DNA of 64,000 nt, taken from positions 124,001-188,000 of the forward strand of contig JACKFD010000003.1 of assembly GCA_020632655.1 (NCBI GenBank), given 5' to 3'. Both the position numbers and the translations under genes were made by a program. The stretch comes from Spirochaetaceae bacterium (GTDB lineage: Bacteria; Myxococcota_A; UBA9160; UBA4427). Below are positions 21,897-30,505 of this stretch, one piece after another (the stretch's first letter is position 1; the number at the start of each line of letters is the position of its first letter). Under the pieces are notes generated by a model. That model was not told the origin of the DNA. It did not search any database and worked only from the letters and a program-made list of their open reading frames with translations.

Positions 21897-24127
21897 CGTA
21901 CGATTCCTCCGATCCAGGACTGGAGCACGCGCCAGGCGGCGGTCTCCGTGGATGCGTTCGTCTCGTTCGGGCGCGATGCCGGGACCCCGGCTCGGGGCGC
22001 CGACTCCTCGGCCTGGCGGCGAAGCAGCGCGTGTACGGGGTGGTCGCGCTGGGCGGCGAGCTCGAGGACGAGCCGCTCGTGACCGAGGGTGGCCTTGAAG
22101 ACGGGCAGCGAGTGGGCGATGGCCTCGATCTGGACCTCGAGTCGTTCGCTCGCGGAGCCCAGTCGCTCGAGGTCGAGCCCGAGCTGCGCGATCGTCTCGC
22201 TCTGGGGGCTGAGCGGCGCGGTGGCCACCTCGGGCGTCGTGGTCAGGGTCTCACCCGACTCGAGTGCCGCGCGGCGATGGGCCTCGCGCCGGGCCTCGTA
22301 GAGCTCGCTGCGCTGGCTGCGCGTGGTCGCGATCGCGAGGTCGACGCGCTCGCGCTCCTGCTGGAGTCGCGCGAACTCGGCCTCGAGCTCCTCGATCCTG
22401 CCTTCGTCGGCGAAGCCGAAGTAGACGAGGCTGCGGTCGTTCGAGAATGCAGTCCGGAAGCTCTCGAGCGCGGTCGTCCAGACCCCGCGCCCCTCGATCC
22501 ATCGATCGAGATGGCGCGAGTGTACGACACGGTCGGCGATGGGCTTGGCGACCGCCAGGAAGTCCGCCTCCCGGCCGGAGCGTTGGAGTGCTTCGGCGAG
22601 GGTCGCCCAGAGCTCGCGGTCATAGGGGAAGTAGGCGAGGGCTTCGCCGTAGCGCGCGATGGCCTCCTCGAGCTGATCGACCGAGGCATCGCCGCCGGAG
22701 AAGAAGAGCACCCCATCGCCGATTCCACGCGCAGCGACATAGGCGCCGAAGGTCGCTGCGTCGGGCAACGACTCGCCGGTCGGATCGCCGTCATAGCGCT
22801 CGAAGGCGTGCAGATAGCGGGCGTAGTGGTTGATGGCGTGGACGATCGCTTCGTCGTCGATGCGTCCGGTCGCATCGCGGCGCGACATGTAGTAGCGGGC
22901 GGCATTGAAGCTCGCGTCCTGGATCTCGGACCAGAGTCCCTGCATCGCGGCCACGTAGGCCTCGCGACCCTGGTCGACGTAGCCGTGGCGCTCCCACTCC
23001 CCGTTCCGCGCGGCATGGAGCGCTTCGTAGAGCTCGAGGGCGCGATCGATGCTGAAGGGGACGTCGACCTCGACGGCCTCGCCGAGTCGCTCGCCCGTCG
23101 CGAAGACCTCGCCCTGCTGCCGCAGCGCCCGGGTGTAGATCGCGACCTGTCCCTGCAGCGTGTTGGCGTTGCGCATCGCGCGCTGGTAGCCGGAGACCGA
23201 GTCGCGGACCGCGGCGAGGGCGTCCTCGCTGAAGCCGTCCTCGGCGAGGTGCTTGCGCGCACGTTGATGCGCGCGCTCGGCGGCGACGAGGGCGAGGGTG
23301 TAGCTGAGGCTGCCGCCGTCACTCTCCGGGCCGTCGAGGCGGGCCAGGATGTGGTCGAGGTAGGCCTTGCTGCTGGCCTCGACGGGCACGGCGTTCGGAT
23401 CGGCGCCGACGCGCTCGTCGGTCAGGATGCGGACGAGGGCGCCGAGCGAGTCGATGTCCCCGTCGAGCGCCGCCGTCTGCGAGTGCACGAGGATCAGGCG
23501 CGCCACGCTCTCGTAGAGATGCGGCAGCGTGCGCACGAATCCCGCGTTTCCATTCTCGGTCAGCGCGAGGGTCTTGTAGGTCTCGAAGGGCACCTCGAGC
23601 GGCGTGATGACCTCGAGCCAGAGCGCGAGCATCTGATCGACGAAGGCGTCCGCGTCGCCCGCGGACAGCGCCTGATGCGCATGGATCGTGCGGTACCAGT
23701 AGCGGTTCTCGTGTCGATCGAGCCGGTCGGCGAGGGCGTCGATCGTCTCGACCGCGCGCTCGAGGCCGGCGGGCAGCTCGCCCGCGCGATGCAGCAGGAG
23801 CTCCGCGATCGCCTTGCGTCGCAGGTCGCGCTCGGAGAGCGGCGTGCGCCGGGCCGCGAGCGCGGGGAAGGTCTCGGCGTGGTATTCCGCCAGGCTTCGC
23901 CCGACCGATGCCGTCGTCCGTCCGAGCAGCGCACGGAGGTCGTCCGCGTCCGCGGCGGCGAAGACGTAGGCATGATCCAGATAGTCGTCCCAGCTGGGCT
24001 CGCTCGCGCTCGCCCGATCGCCGCCCGCGAGTGCGGCGAGGCCGAAGGCGAACGTGAGGGCGGCCAGCCCGAGCCGCGCCGTCCGCGGCCAGCGGCGTCG
24101 TCGCGCGTCGATTCGTGTACGGATCAT
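21893..24127 (-). CDS. Large periplasmic helical-repeat protein of the Exb-like operon
   Basis: A 744-residue protein with a signal peptide (cleavage near Ala41, ASA) and an almost entirely helical mature chain that looks like divergent TPR-type repeats, for example AIARYGEALAYFPYDRELWATL in parts near residue 490. From about residue 580 it becomes a coiled coil (IEELEAEFARLQQERERVD) with further Leu/Glu-rich helices to the end. No enzymatic motif is seen. The ATG at 24127 is fixed by the ATGA overlap with the upstream gene and by the signal peptide. Size and position suggest the structural or cargo-binding element driven by the ExbB/ExbD-like pair. Confidence 0.78.
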   Translation of the reverse strand: MIRTRIDARRRRWPRTARLGLAALTFAFGLAALAGGDRASASEPSWDDYLDHAYVFAAADADDLRALLGRTTASVGRSLAEYHAETFPALAARRTPLSERDLRRKAIAELLLHRAGELPAGLERAVETIDALADRLDRHENRYWYRTIHAHQALSAGDADAFVDQMLALWLEVITPLEVPFETYKTLALTENGNAGFVRTLPHLYESVARLILVHSQTAALDGDIDSLGALVRILTDERVGADPNAVPVEASSKAYLDHILARLDGPESDGGSLSYTLALVAAERAHQRARKHLAEDGFSEDALAAVRDSVSGYQRAMRNANTLQGQVAIYTRALRQQGEVFATGERLGEAVEVDVPFSIDRALELYEALHAARNGEWERHGYVDQGREAYVAAMQGLWSEIQDASFNAARYYMSRRDATGRIDDEAIVHAINHYARYLHAFERYDGDPTGESLPDAATFGAYVAARGIGDGVLFFSGGDASVDQLEEAIARYGEALAYFPYDRELWATLAEALQRSGREADFLAVAKPIADRVVHSRHLDRWIEGRGVWTTALESFRTAFSNDRSLVYFGFADEGRIEELEAEFARLQQERERVDLAIATTRSQRSELYEARREAHRRAALESGETLTTTPEVATAPLSPQSETIAQLGLDLERLGSASERLEVQIEAIAHSLPVFKATLGHERLVLELAAQRDHPVHALLRRQAEESAPRAGVPASRPNETNASTETAAWRVLQSWIGGIVR

Positions 24128-25242
24128 CGTCGTCTGGGCTCCTCGATGGACGAGCCGCCGAGACATCGCAGTGCCCGTTCGAGGACGTCGCAGACGTCTC
24201 GATCCGGGCTCGGCGTGACAGGGCGGTCCGGGTTGGGTCGTGACCACATCAGGAAGGCGCCGAGATTGCGGGTCTCGACGAAGCGGTAGCTTCCGTCCCG
24301 ATCTGAACATTCCCGCTCGAAGGGAGCGGCAAGCAGGATGCGTTTCTTGAGCAGGTCCTGACGACCGGGCGGATCGCAATCCGGCAGGTCGTCGAGCGGC
24401 ACCTCGCGCCAGCCTGCGCGGGACAGCCCCGACCACTCGAGATCCACCTCGCCGCGGGTGTCGGCTCGCGCCGAGACGGCTGGGCGGGGGGTGGCCGGAG
24501 GCGTCGCGCTCCCGGTGCCGGATTCCAGTGCGGCGAGGAAGGCCTGTCGCTCGCCGCTCGCGCGCCACGCGGGGCCGGCGGCAATCGTGTGGACGGTCGA
24601 CGATGCGGTCTGCGGTCGCGGGCCGGGCCCGGTCGAAGCGGAGGGGGGCGTCGCCGGCGCCCCGGTCGAGAGGAGGTCCGTCGGTCCGGGCGACCAGTCC
24701 AGCGTCGGACGGCCGTGCCCGAATCCAGCCGACCCCGGTCGCGGGCCGGGGCGGGAGGTGGCGAGGACGTCCACGCGTTCGGCGGCGGCGTCGGAATCCG
24801 TCGTGCTCGTGGTTGCGGACGCGGAGGCGATCCACGTGGGCTCGAAGGGCATTGCCGAGGGGGCGGGCGACAGCGCGGGCGAGTCGCTTTCCGGGGCGGG
24901 CATCGCGTGGTTCGATCGATCCGTCGCGCGTGGAGCGGTGCGTGCGGGCGCCGCCGTCGGGGTCGGCATCGGAGTCGCTGCAAGGGCCGGCTCGCTCCAG
25001 AGTCGGACCTCGATCGGCTCGAATGCGACCGGCGTCGCCGTCGTCTCGCGTCGAGCCGCGATCGGAAGCATCAAGAGCGCGAGCACGATGGCGCAGGCGA
25101 CGCTCGGGGCGAGCGAGAACCCGACCTCGTTGGCGATCGGCTCGCGCGCGAGCTCGGAGAGCGACGGCCCGCGCCGCGGCGCGCCGATCGCCAGCCGGGC
25201 TGCGCCGCGGCCGAAGCGTCGCAGGAGGAGCGCCCGGTTCAT
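24124..25242 (-). CDS. TonB-like single-span protein with Pro/Thr/Ala-rich linker
   Basis: A 372-residue protein with one membrane helix at about 45-62 (SVACAIVLALLMLPIA) after a basic cytoplasmic N-terminus. A long region rich in Pro, Ala, Thr and Ser follows (about 80-260), like the periplasm-spanning linker of TonB. The C-terminal 110 residues contain four cysteines (DCDPPG, ECSDRDG, VCDVLERALRC) and do not look like the classical TonB fold. It lies between the ExbD-like and large periplasmic genes with ATGA overlaps on both sides. I infer an energy-transducing anchor; the cysteines suggest disulfides in the periplasm. Confidence 0.7.
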   Translation of the reverse strand: MNRALLLRRFGRGAARLAIGAPRRGPSLSELAREPIANEVGFSLAPSVACAIVLALLMLPIAARRETTATPVAFEPIEVRLWSEPALAATPMPTPTAAPARTAPRATDRSNHAMPAPESDSPALSPAPSAMPFEPTWIASASATTSTTDSDAAAERVDVLATSRPGPRPGSAGFGHGRPTLDWSPGPTDLLSTGAPATPPSASTGPGPRPQTASSTVHTIAAGPAWRASGERQAFLAALESGTGSATPPATPRPAVSARADTRGEVDLEWSGLSRAGWREVPLDDLPDCDPPGRQDLLKKRILLAAPFERECSDRDGSYRFVETRNLGAFLMWSRPNPDRPVTPSPDRDVCDVLERALRCLGGSSIEEPRRR

Positions 25243-25859
25243 CGGCTCGCCGCGTCCTCCCGGCGCCCCGCTGCCGCGACCGGAGGCGTCGGCGCCTCGG
25301 CCCCGCGACCGATCGTCGTGAGCGCCACCCGCGGCTCGACGGTCACCCGGCGCTCACCCGGCCAGGCGCGCTCGAGGAGGTCGATCGCGACGAGCAGGTC
25401 CTCGCTGCGCGAGTCGCGATGCGGTGCGAGAACGGGGCGGTCGAGTCGTCGCTGTTGGAGGAGGGCGAGCTGCTCGGCGAGCGTCGGGGCGTCGAGCTGT
25501 CGCGTGGGATCGAGGAGGGCCAGCGTCGCGCTGGCGTCCTCCGCCGGCCCGCGCGCCGGCGCGGGCGCCGGTCGGGGGGTACCCGGTGCGACGAGCTCGT
25601 AGGGGCGATGGGTCGCGACGATCCCGGCACCGGATCCCACGGGCTGGACGGGATGGATCCGTAGCTGCCAGCCGCCGTCGGCGGGGGCTTCGTCGCCTGG
25701 CAGACCGGAGCCGGCGATGCGCGGGACCTCGAGCTGCGCGAGGTCGAGATCGTCGGGCTCGAGATTCCGGCCGATCTGCGTGAACGCGATCAGCAGCAGG
25801 AAGGCGAGGTCGACGAAGGAAAACAGCCAGATCGGAGCGCTTCTCTCTTGTCGCAGCAT
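25239..25859 (-). CDS. ExbD/TolR-like protein, first gene of the operon
   Basis: A 206-residue protein with a single N-terminal membrane helix (about 10-28) containing Asp17 in FSFVDLAFLLLIAF. This matches the ExbD/TolR motif in which the membrane Asp carries protons. The periplasmic part ends with VAIDLLERAWPGERRVTVEP, similar to the ExbD C-terminal fold. The middle is Pro/Ala-rich and longer than in standard ExbD. It opens a five-gene unit in which each stop overlaps the next start by four bases. In front, 25915-25931 holds a small palindrome (CCGAC, 7-base loop, GTCGG) that could be an operator; no convincing promoter boxes were found. Confidence 0.8.
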   Translation of the reverse strand: MLRQERSAPIWLFSFVDLAFLLLIAFTQIGRNLEPDDLDLAQLEVPRIAGSGLPGDEAPADGGWQLRIHPVQPVGSGAGIVATHRPYELVAPGTPRPAPAPARGPAEDASATLALLDPTRQLDAPTLAEQLALLQQRRLDRPVLAPHRDSRSEDLLVAIDLLERAWPGERRVTVEPRVALTTIGRGAEAPTPPVAAAGRREDAASR

Positions 25860-26034
25860 GTGCCACGAGATCGGAAGGCGTCCGGCAGGGCTTGAGCAAG
25901 CTTCCTGTTCGTTGCCGACAATTTTCGTCGGAATGGGCTCGCGGGCGCGATCGGGGGCCCCTGCGCGTGATGGGGGTCACAGCTCGGGGCGCGCGTCGAG
26001 CGACTCCGCGCGCCCGCCGTGCGCGGACCGGGCG

Positions 26035-26454
26035 CTACCAGACGCCGGTATTCGGCATCGACGCCCAGGGCTCCTTCGGCGCGAGCCGCTCGCCCTTCTG
26101 GAGCAGCTCGATCGAGATGCCGTCGGGCGATCGCACGAAGGCCATATGTCCGTCGCGCGGCGGCCGGTTGATCGTCACGCCGCCGTCCATCAGGCGCTGG
26201 CACGCGGCGTAGACGTCCTCGACCTCGTAGGCGAGATGACCGAAGTTGCGGCCGCCCGTGTAGGCCTCGGGATCCCAGTTGTAGGTGAGCTCGACCTGGG
26301 CCAGCTCGTTGCCCGGCGCGGCGAGGAAGACCAGCGTGAATCGGCCGGCCTCCACGTCGACCCGGCGCAGCTCCTCGAGCCCGAGCTTGTTGCAGTAGAA
26401 GTCGATCGACGCGTCGAGATCGGTGACGCGCACCATCGTGTGCAGGTATCGCAC
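26035..26454 (-). CDS. Glyoxalase/lactoylglutathione lyase-like protein
   Basis: A 139-residue protein of the vicinal oxygen chelate superfamily. Two beta-alpha-beta-beta-beta units are visible: HTMVRVTDLDASIDFYCNKLG opening the first and FGHLAYEVEDVYAACQRL opening the second. His5 with Glu49 in the first unit, and His67 with Glu112 (ISIELLQ) in the second, are candidate metal ligands as in GloA. The GTG start at 26454 has an AGGAG-type site eight to nine bases upstream and places HTMVRV at the N-terminus as in GloA. It would detoxify methylglyoxal as its glutathione hemithioacetal, though a different thiol or substrate cannot be excluded. It reads divergently from the cyclase gene. Confidence 0.82.
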   Translation of the reverse strand: MRYLHTMVRVTDLDASIDFYCNKLGLEELRRVDVEAGRFTLVFLAAPGNELAQVELTYNWDPEAYTGGRNFGHLAYEVEDVYAACQRLMDGGVTINRPPRDGHMAFVRSPDGISIELLQKGERLAPKEPWASMPNTGVW

Positions 26455-26647
26455 GGGAAGGCTCCTCCGTTGGCGGGTCGAAGCGCCGCGATGGCGCTCG
26501 GGCTCCGCAGCATATTTCGGATCGGGGCCGGTGCACAGAGGTGTGCGGGACGTCGTGGCGACCGATCCCGAGCCGTCGCTTCGCCGACCCCGGGCGGATG
26601 CGCTAAACACGGGCGGCGACCCCGCGAGCGGTCGCACCCCCCACGAG

Positions 26648-27862
26648 ATGCACGCCGGGTCGGCGGCGCGGTCGGCGACGCCGGTCCGTCGGGGGAATGC
26701 GTTGGGGGCGACGTTCGCCGAGCTCCGATGGGTCGACGCCCTCGACGTGCTGATCGTCGCGGCGCTGCTCTGGGTCGTGATCACCTGGGTCCGCGAGGCG
26801 CGGGCGCGGATCGCGCTCGGCGGGATGGCGGTCGTCGGTGCGCTCTTCTGGGGCGCACGGCTGCTCGAGCTGCGGCTGACGACGACGCTGCTGCAGGGCT
26901 TCATCGCGATCGCCGCGCTCGTGCTCGTCGTGGTCTTCCAGGACGATCTCCGGCGCTTCTTCGAGGGCATCACGCTCTGGGTGATGCGCCACGTGACGCC
27001 GCGCCCGCCGAGCGACGTGATCGACGAGCTCGCCGCGCTCTGTCTCTCGCTGGCGGATCATCGCGTCGGTGCACTCTTCGTCCTGCCCGGCCGCGAGCCC
27101 CTCGACCGGCTGCTCGAAGGAGGCATCTACCTCGACGGACGGGTGAGCGACGCGCTGCTCCGCAGCCTGCTCGATCCGGCGACGCCCGGCCACGACGGCG
27201 CGATCGTCCTGCGCGGCAGCCGCGTCTCGCGCTTCGGCGTGCACCTGCCGCTCTCGACGGACTGGTCGCAGCTGCGGGGGGCGGGGACGCGGCACGCGGC
27301 CGGGCTCGGGCTGGCGGAGCGCTGCGACGCCTTCTGCATCGTGGTCTCCGAGGAGCGCGGCGAGGTCTCGACGGCCTGGCGCGGTCGGCTCGAGCCCGTG
27401 GCCGACGCGCCGGACCTGAAGCGGACCCTCGACGCCTTCCTGCGCCGGACGGTGGTCTCGCGGCGCGAGCCCTGGCTGCGCTCGCGTCTGGCGGACGCGC
27501 GCACGCATTGGCGCGAGGGCGTGCTCGCTGGCGCGCTCGCCACCGGCTTCTGGCTGCACACGGTGCCCGGGGCGACGCTGGATCGTGCGTCGAAGGCGAT
27601 TCCGATCGAGGTCGAGAACGTGCCCGAGGGCTTCCGGGTCGCCGCGATCGAGCCGCCGGCGGTCGCCGTCGAGTTCGAGGGCCGCCGGCGCGACCTCGTG
27701 CTCACTCCCGACGAAGCCTTCCACGTGCGCGTGGACGGGGACCTCGTGGGACTCGGTCGCCGCACCTTCTCGATCGAAGCGCAGCAGGTCGAGCATCCGC
27801 CCGAGCTGCGGATCGTCGGGCTGCAGCCGATGCAGATCAGGCTCGAGGTGGAGCGTCCCTGA
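26648..27862 (+). CDS. cdaA: Diadenylate cyclase (CdaA-like) fused to a YbbR-like domain
   Basis: A 404-residue protein that should make c-di-AMP from two ATP. Three membrane helices (about 33-48, 56-75, 82-97) precede a DisA_N cyclase domain (about 120-250) with DGA at 183-185 in GHDGAIVLRGSR. The second motif, normally RHR, reads RHA at 215-217 (GTRHAAGLGLAE), a change in an ATP-contacting residue. IVVSEERG then fits the family. A further hydrophobic helix (290-305) leads to a C-terminal segment (318-404) resembling one YbbR repeat; YbbR (CdaR) is usually a separate regulator encoded next door. The start is uncertain: the ATG at 26648 has no good ribosome site and a TTG at 26702 is possible. 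Confidence 0.83.
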   Translation: MHAGSAARSATPVRRGNALGATFAELRWVDALDVLIVAALLWVVITWVREARARIALGGMAVVGALFWGARLLELRLTTTLLQGFIAIAALVLVVVFQDDLRRFFEGITLWVMRHVTPRPPSDVIDELAALCLSLADHRVGALFVLPGREPLDRLLEGGIYLDGRVSDALLRSLLDPATPGHDGAIVLRGSRVSRFGVHLPLSTDWSQLRGAGTRHAAGLGLAERCDAFCIVVSEERGEVSTAWRGRLEPVADAPDLKRTLDAFLRRTVVSRREPWLRSRLADARTHWREGVLAGALATGFWLHTVPGATLDRASKAIPIEVENVPEGFRVAAIEPPAVAVEFEGRRRDLVLTPDEAFHVRVDGDLVGLGRRTFSIEAQQVEHPPELRIVGLQPMQIRLEVERP

Positions 27863-27955
27863 CCGGGGCGGGGGATCCGACCGGCTGATCGGGCAGCACG
27901 AAGGCGGGGCCTCGCGCGGCCGGGAGCGCGGTCGCCGCGCTCAGCCGGGGCTCGG

Positions 27956-28129
27956 TCAGCGGCGGCTCCGGCGATGCGCCCGGCCGTCCATGCCGCGCAG
28001 GGTGAGCCAGGTGAGGCCGAGCAGGCCGAAGGCGATCGTGATGCTGATCTCGTCCAAGACGTCGGTCCTCTGCGGACCCCTGGCGGCTGGCTCGACCCGG
28101 ATCCGACCGCCTGCACCGGGGTTGCCCAT
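27956..28129 (-). CDS. Possible small membrane protein (57 residues)
   Basis: A short frame too small for usual gene callers encodes 57 residues, with one hydrophobic segment (ISITIAFGLLGLTWLTL, about 28-44) between an Asp/Glu patch and a very basic tail ending in HRRSRR. It fills the otherwise empty 400-base gap between the cyclase fusion and the SelO-like gene. A TTG at 28057 would give a 33-residue version. There is no strong ribosome site and no known family, so this may be chance in GC-rich DNA. Confidence 0.35.
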   Translation of the reverse strand: MGNPGAGGRIRVEPAARGPQRTDVLDEISITIAFGLLGLTWLTLRGMDGRAHRRSRR

Positions 28130-28262
28130 GGTTACGTCCGACGCGGGGAAGATTCCGTGACCCGGGTCACGGGCAGCCGAGATTGCGAGAAATCACCGAA
28201 GGGGGGCCGGGCGGCGTCGGCGCGGGAGACCGGGTCCCGTCCGGACGGTCCGGGGGAGCGAC

Positions 28263-30230
28263 TCAGAGCGTCTCGCGGTACTCGACCGTCAGGCGCTCGA
28301 GGGCGGCGAAGAGCCTTCGAACGAGCGGGCGATCGCCCGCGAGCCGGTCGCTCGCGGCCTCGCCGGCCGGGCGGACCCGTCGCGTCTGGGAGTCCGCGAA
28401 GGACTGCACGACCCGGTGGACCTCTTCGGGGGTGAGGCGCTTGCGCTGGCTGGCGAGGCGACGGGTGGCGTGGCTGAGTCCATCGCCCGTCATGCGCGCA
28501 TACGGATTGCGCGCGCGCGCGCGCGGTGCGAGCTCGGCGAGGACGTCGCTCGCCCGGACGCCACGGCGATGGCCGATCTCGTCGACCAGGGCGAGATAGG
28601 CGCGCTGATAGGCGCTCGCCAGGCGACGTCGATAGGGCGTGTCGGCCCGGTCGCGTCGGGATGCGTAGTTGGACAGGGCGATCTCGTAGAAGGCCTGCGG
28701 CGCGAGCGCGCGCGGCGTCTGCGTTCCGTCGCAGAGAAGCGCCTCCGGCAGCTCGCGGAGCACGTCCCGCATGCAGTAGACCGCGTCCCAGGAGAGTCCG
28801 TCGGGCACTCGTCGTCGGCCTCTCGACGAACGCCGGCGCTCCAGCCGATGGTGCAGGCGGAGCAGGGCTTCGAGGGCCGGGGAGCCCGTCTCGACGAGCG
28901 CCGAGGCCTCCTCGTCCTCGAGGCCGACCTGTCGCAGGAAGAGCCGGCGTCGATGGGCCTCGAACTCGGCGTCGAAGCGCGCGAGCAGCGGGTCGCCCCG
29001 CAGGCTCGAGAGCGCGGGCAGCGTGCCCGTGAGCAGCAGGTCGCGAATCTGGACGAAGCGTCGGACGAGGTCGCGGGCCTTCCGTCGCTGCTCGCAGATC
29101 GAGGTCGACATGCGATCCATGTCTTCGAAGCGGTACTCGTGGTGGAAGAGCCCGAATTGCCGGACGGATCCGTAATCGAGGATGCTGCCGTCCGTGAGGA
29201 TGTTGTCTCCGTCCCAGTCGAGCCAGCAGAAGATGTACTCGCTCTCGAAGGTGGCCGCGGTGCGGGCGAAGTCGATCGCGACGCGCTCGGCGAGCATCCG
29301 GAACCGGTCGTCCTCGTCTTCGAGCCAGGGCCATCGGCCGTCGCGCATCTCGCGCTCGGCGTAGTAGAGCACGCATCGGCGGAGGTCGTGGTATTCGCGG
29401 CGGCGCAGCAGGCCGAAGAAGTGGGAGGGGCGGAGCAGGTTCGCGGCCACACGGACGTTGATCGCCTGGCCCGAGGGCAGCGCCAGCACGGCCAGCACGC
29501 GTTCCGTCCGGATGCCGTTGCGCGCGAAGGCCTCGCTCATCAGCGCGGCGCCGAGGCCCTCTTCGATGTGCGCCGTGCCGCAGCCGTAGTCGGCGACGAA
29601 GTTGCCCGTCTTGAAGAATCGCCCGAGCGCCGAGGTCGCGGGGCAGAGACGTGTGACGCCCGTGCCGCAGCTCGACACGTCCCAGGTGCCCGACCGACCA
29701 CGAAAGAAGCCGTTCCAGATGCTCCGGCCATCGCCCGAGTTGAGCCCGCGCTTGTCGGGATGCTGCAGCTGGAGATAGCGCGTCGCCATGTAGGGGTGGG
29801 GGCGTCGGTCCCGGGCGGAGGGCAGATGGCCGTGCTGCTCGTCCCACTCGTTCACGATCACGAGGCTGAACGACTCGAGCAGCGCGTCCCGTAGCGGGCG
29901 GGTCAGTCGATCGGGATGTCGTGCGGGAAGCAGGCCGATCTCGCGGGCGAGGTCGAAGTTGAAGTACGCCACCTCGCTGTCCCGGCGTCGTCTCGCCGGA
30001 TAGGGTACGACGGCTTCGGGGACTGCGTGCTGGAGCGGATGCCGGCCGTCGATGGAGCGGATCCTGGCATAACGTCCATTCGAGGCCTCTCGGCGGGAGC
30101 GCGCGTGCGGCTCGTCGAGGTCGTGTCGGACGGCCGCACGCCGCGCGGAACGGGTCCGGGCGTCCTTGCGGGCGCGAGGGCGACGTTGGTCGCCGCCGCG
30201 GGTCTTCGGGTCGGGTCGTGTCACACTCAT
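28263..30230 (-). CDS. SelO/YdiU-like protein adenylyltransferase, divergent branch
   Basis: A 655-residue protein resembling the SelO pseudokinase family, which attaches AMP to Ser, Thr or Tyr of target proteins. Supporting segments are YLQLQHPDKRGLNSGDGRS, TGNFVADYGCGTAHIEEGL, EAFARNGIRTERVLAVL, and the kinase-like metal-binding WLDWDGDNILTDGSILDYG. It differs clearly from classical SelO of about 480 residues: about 100 extra N-terminal residues and a C-terminal helical extension with basic patches. The ATG at 30230 is chosen because upstream sequence loses protein character. A (GC)n run near 28509 encodes an Arg-Ala repeat. It is divergently arranged with the FHA gene; 275 bases between them show nothing recognisable. 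Confidence 0.62.
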   Translation of the reverse strand: MSVTRPDPKTRGGDQRRPRARKDARTRSARRAAVRHDLDEPHARSRREASNGRYARIRSIDGRHPLQHAVPEAVVPYPARRRRDSEVAYFNFDLAREIGLLPARHPDRLTRPLRDALLESFSLVIVNEWDEQHGHLPSARDRRPHPYMATRYLQLQHPDKRGLNSGDGRSIWNGFFRGRSGTWDVSSCGTGVTRLCPATSALGRFFKTGNFVADYGCGTAHIEEGLGAALMSEAFARNGIRTERVLAVLALPSGQAINVRVAANLLRPSHFFGLLRRREYHDLRRCVLYYAEREMRDGRWPWLEDEDDRFRMLAERVAIDFARTAATFESEYIFCWLDWDGDNILTDGSILDYGSVRQFGLFHHEYRFEDMDRMSTSICEQRRKARDLVRRFVQIRDLLLTGTLPALSSLRGDPLLARFDAEFEAHRRRLFLRQVGLEDEEASALVETGSPALEALLRLHHRLERRRSSRGRRRVPDGLSWDAVYCMRDVLRELPEALLCDGTQTPRALAPQAFYEIALSNYASRRDRADTPYRRRLASAYQRAYLALVDEIGHRRGVRASDVLAELAPRARARNPYARMTGDGLSHATRRLASQRKRLTPEEVHRVVQSFADSQTRRVRPAGEAASDRLAGDRPLVRRLFAALERLTVEYRETL

Positions 30231-30505
30231 GGCGAATCCCGTCGCCGATCGGTCGTTCGCTCCAGAGCCTTGACGTGCGAACGCGCGCGGCTGGCCTGCC
30301 GCGGAGGCCGTCTCTATCGTTGCGCGCGACGGGCGTTCGTTCGCGCGGGAGCTTGCGGGCAGGGCTGCGGTTGGCTTGCGTGTGGACTCGCACGGCGCGC
30401 GATGGATCGGTCCGGAACGAAGCTGCGTGCGGCTTGCCGGGGGATGGTCGCGCAGCGCCGCGCGATCCATTCGTCGCTCGCCTCGCGAGGGGAGGACCGG
30501 CATCG

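Noticed and set aside
28505..28524. (GC)n run as Z-DNA or a regulatory element
   Set aside because: It lies within the SelO-like coding frame and encodes Arg-Ala; a similar short run near 17727 is also coding.
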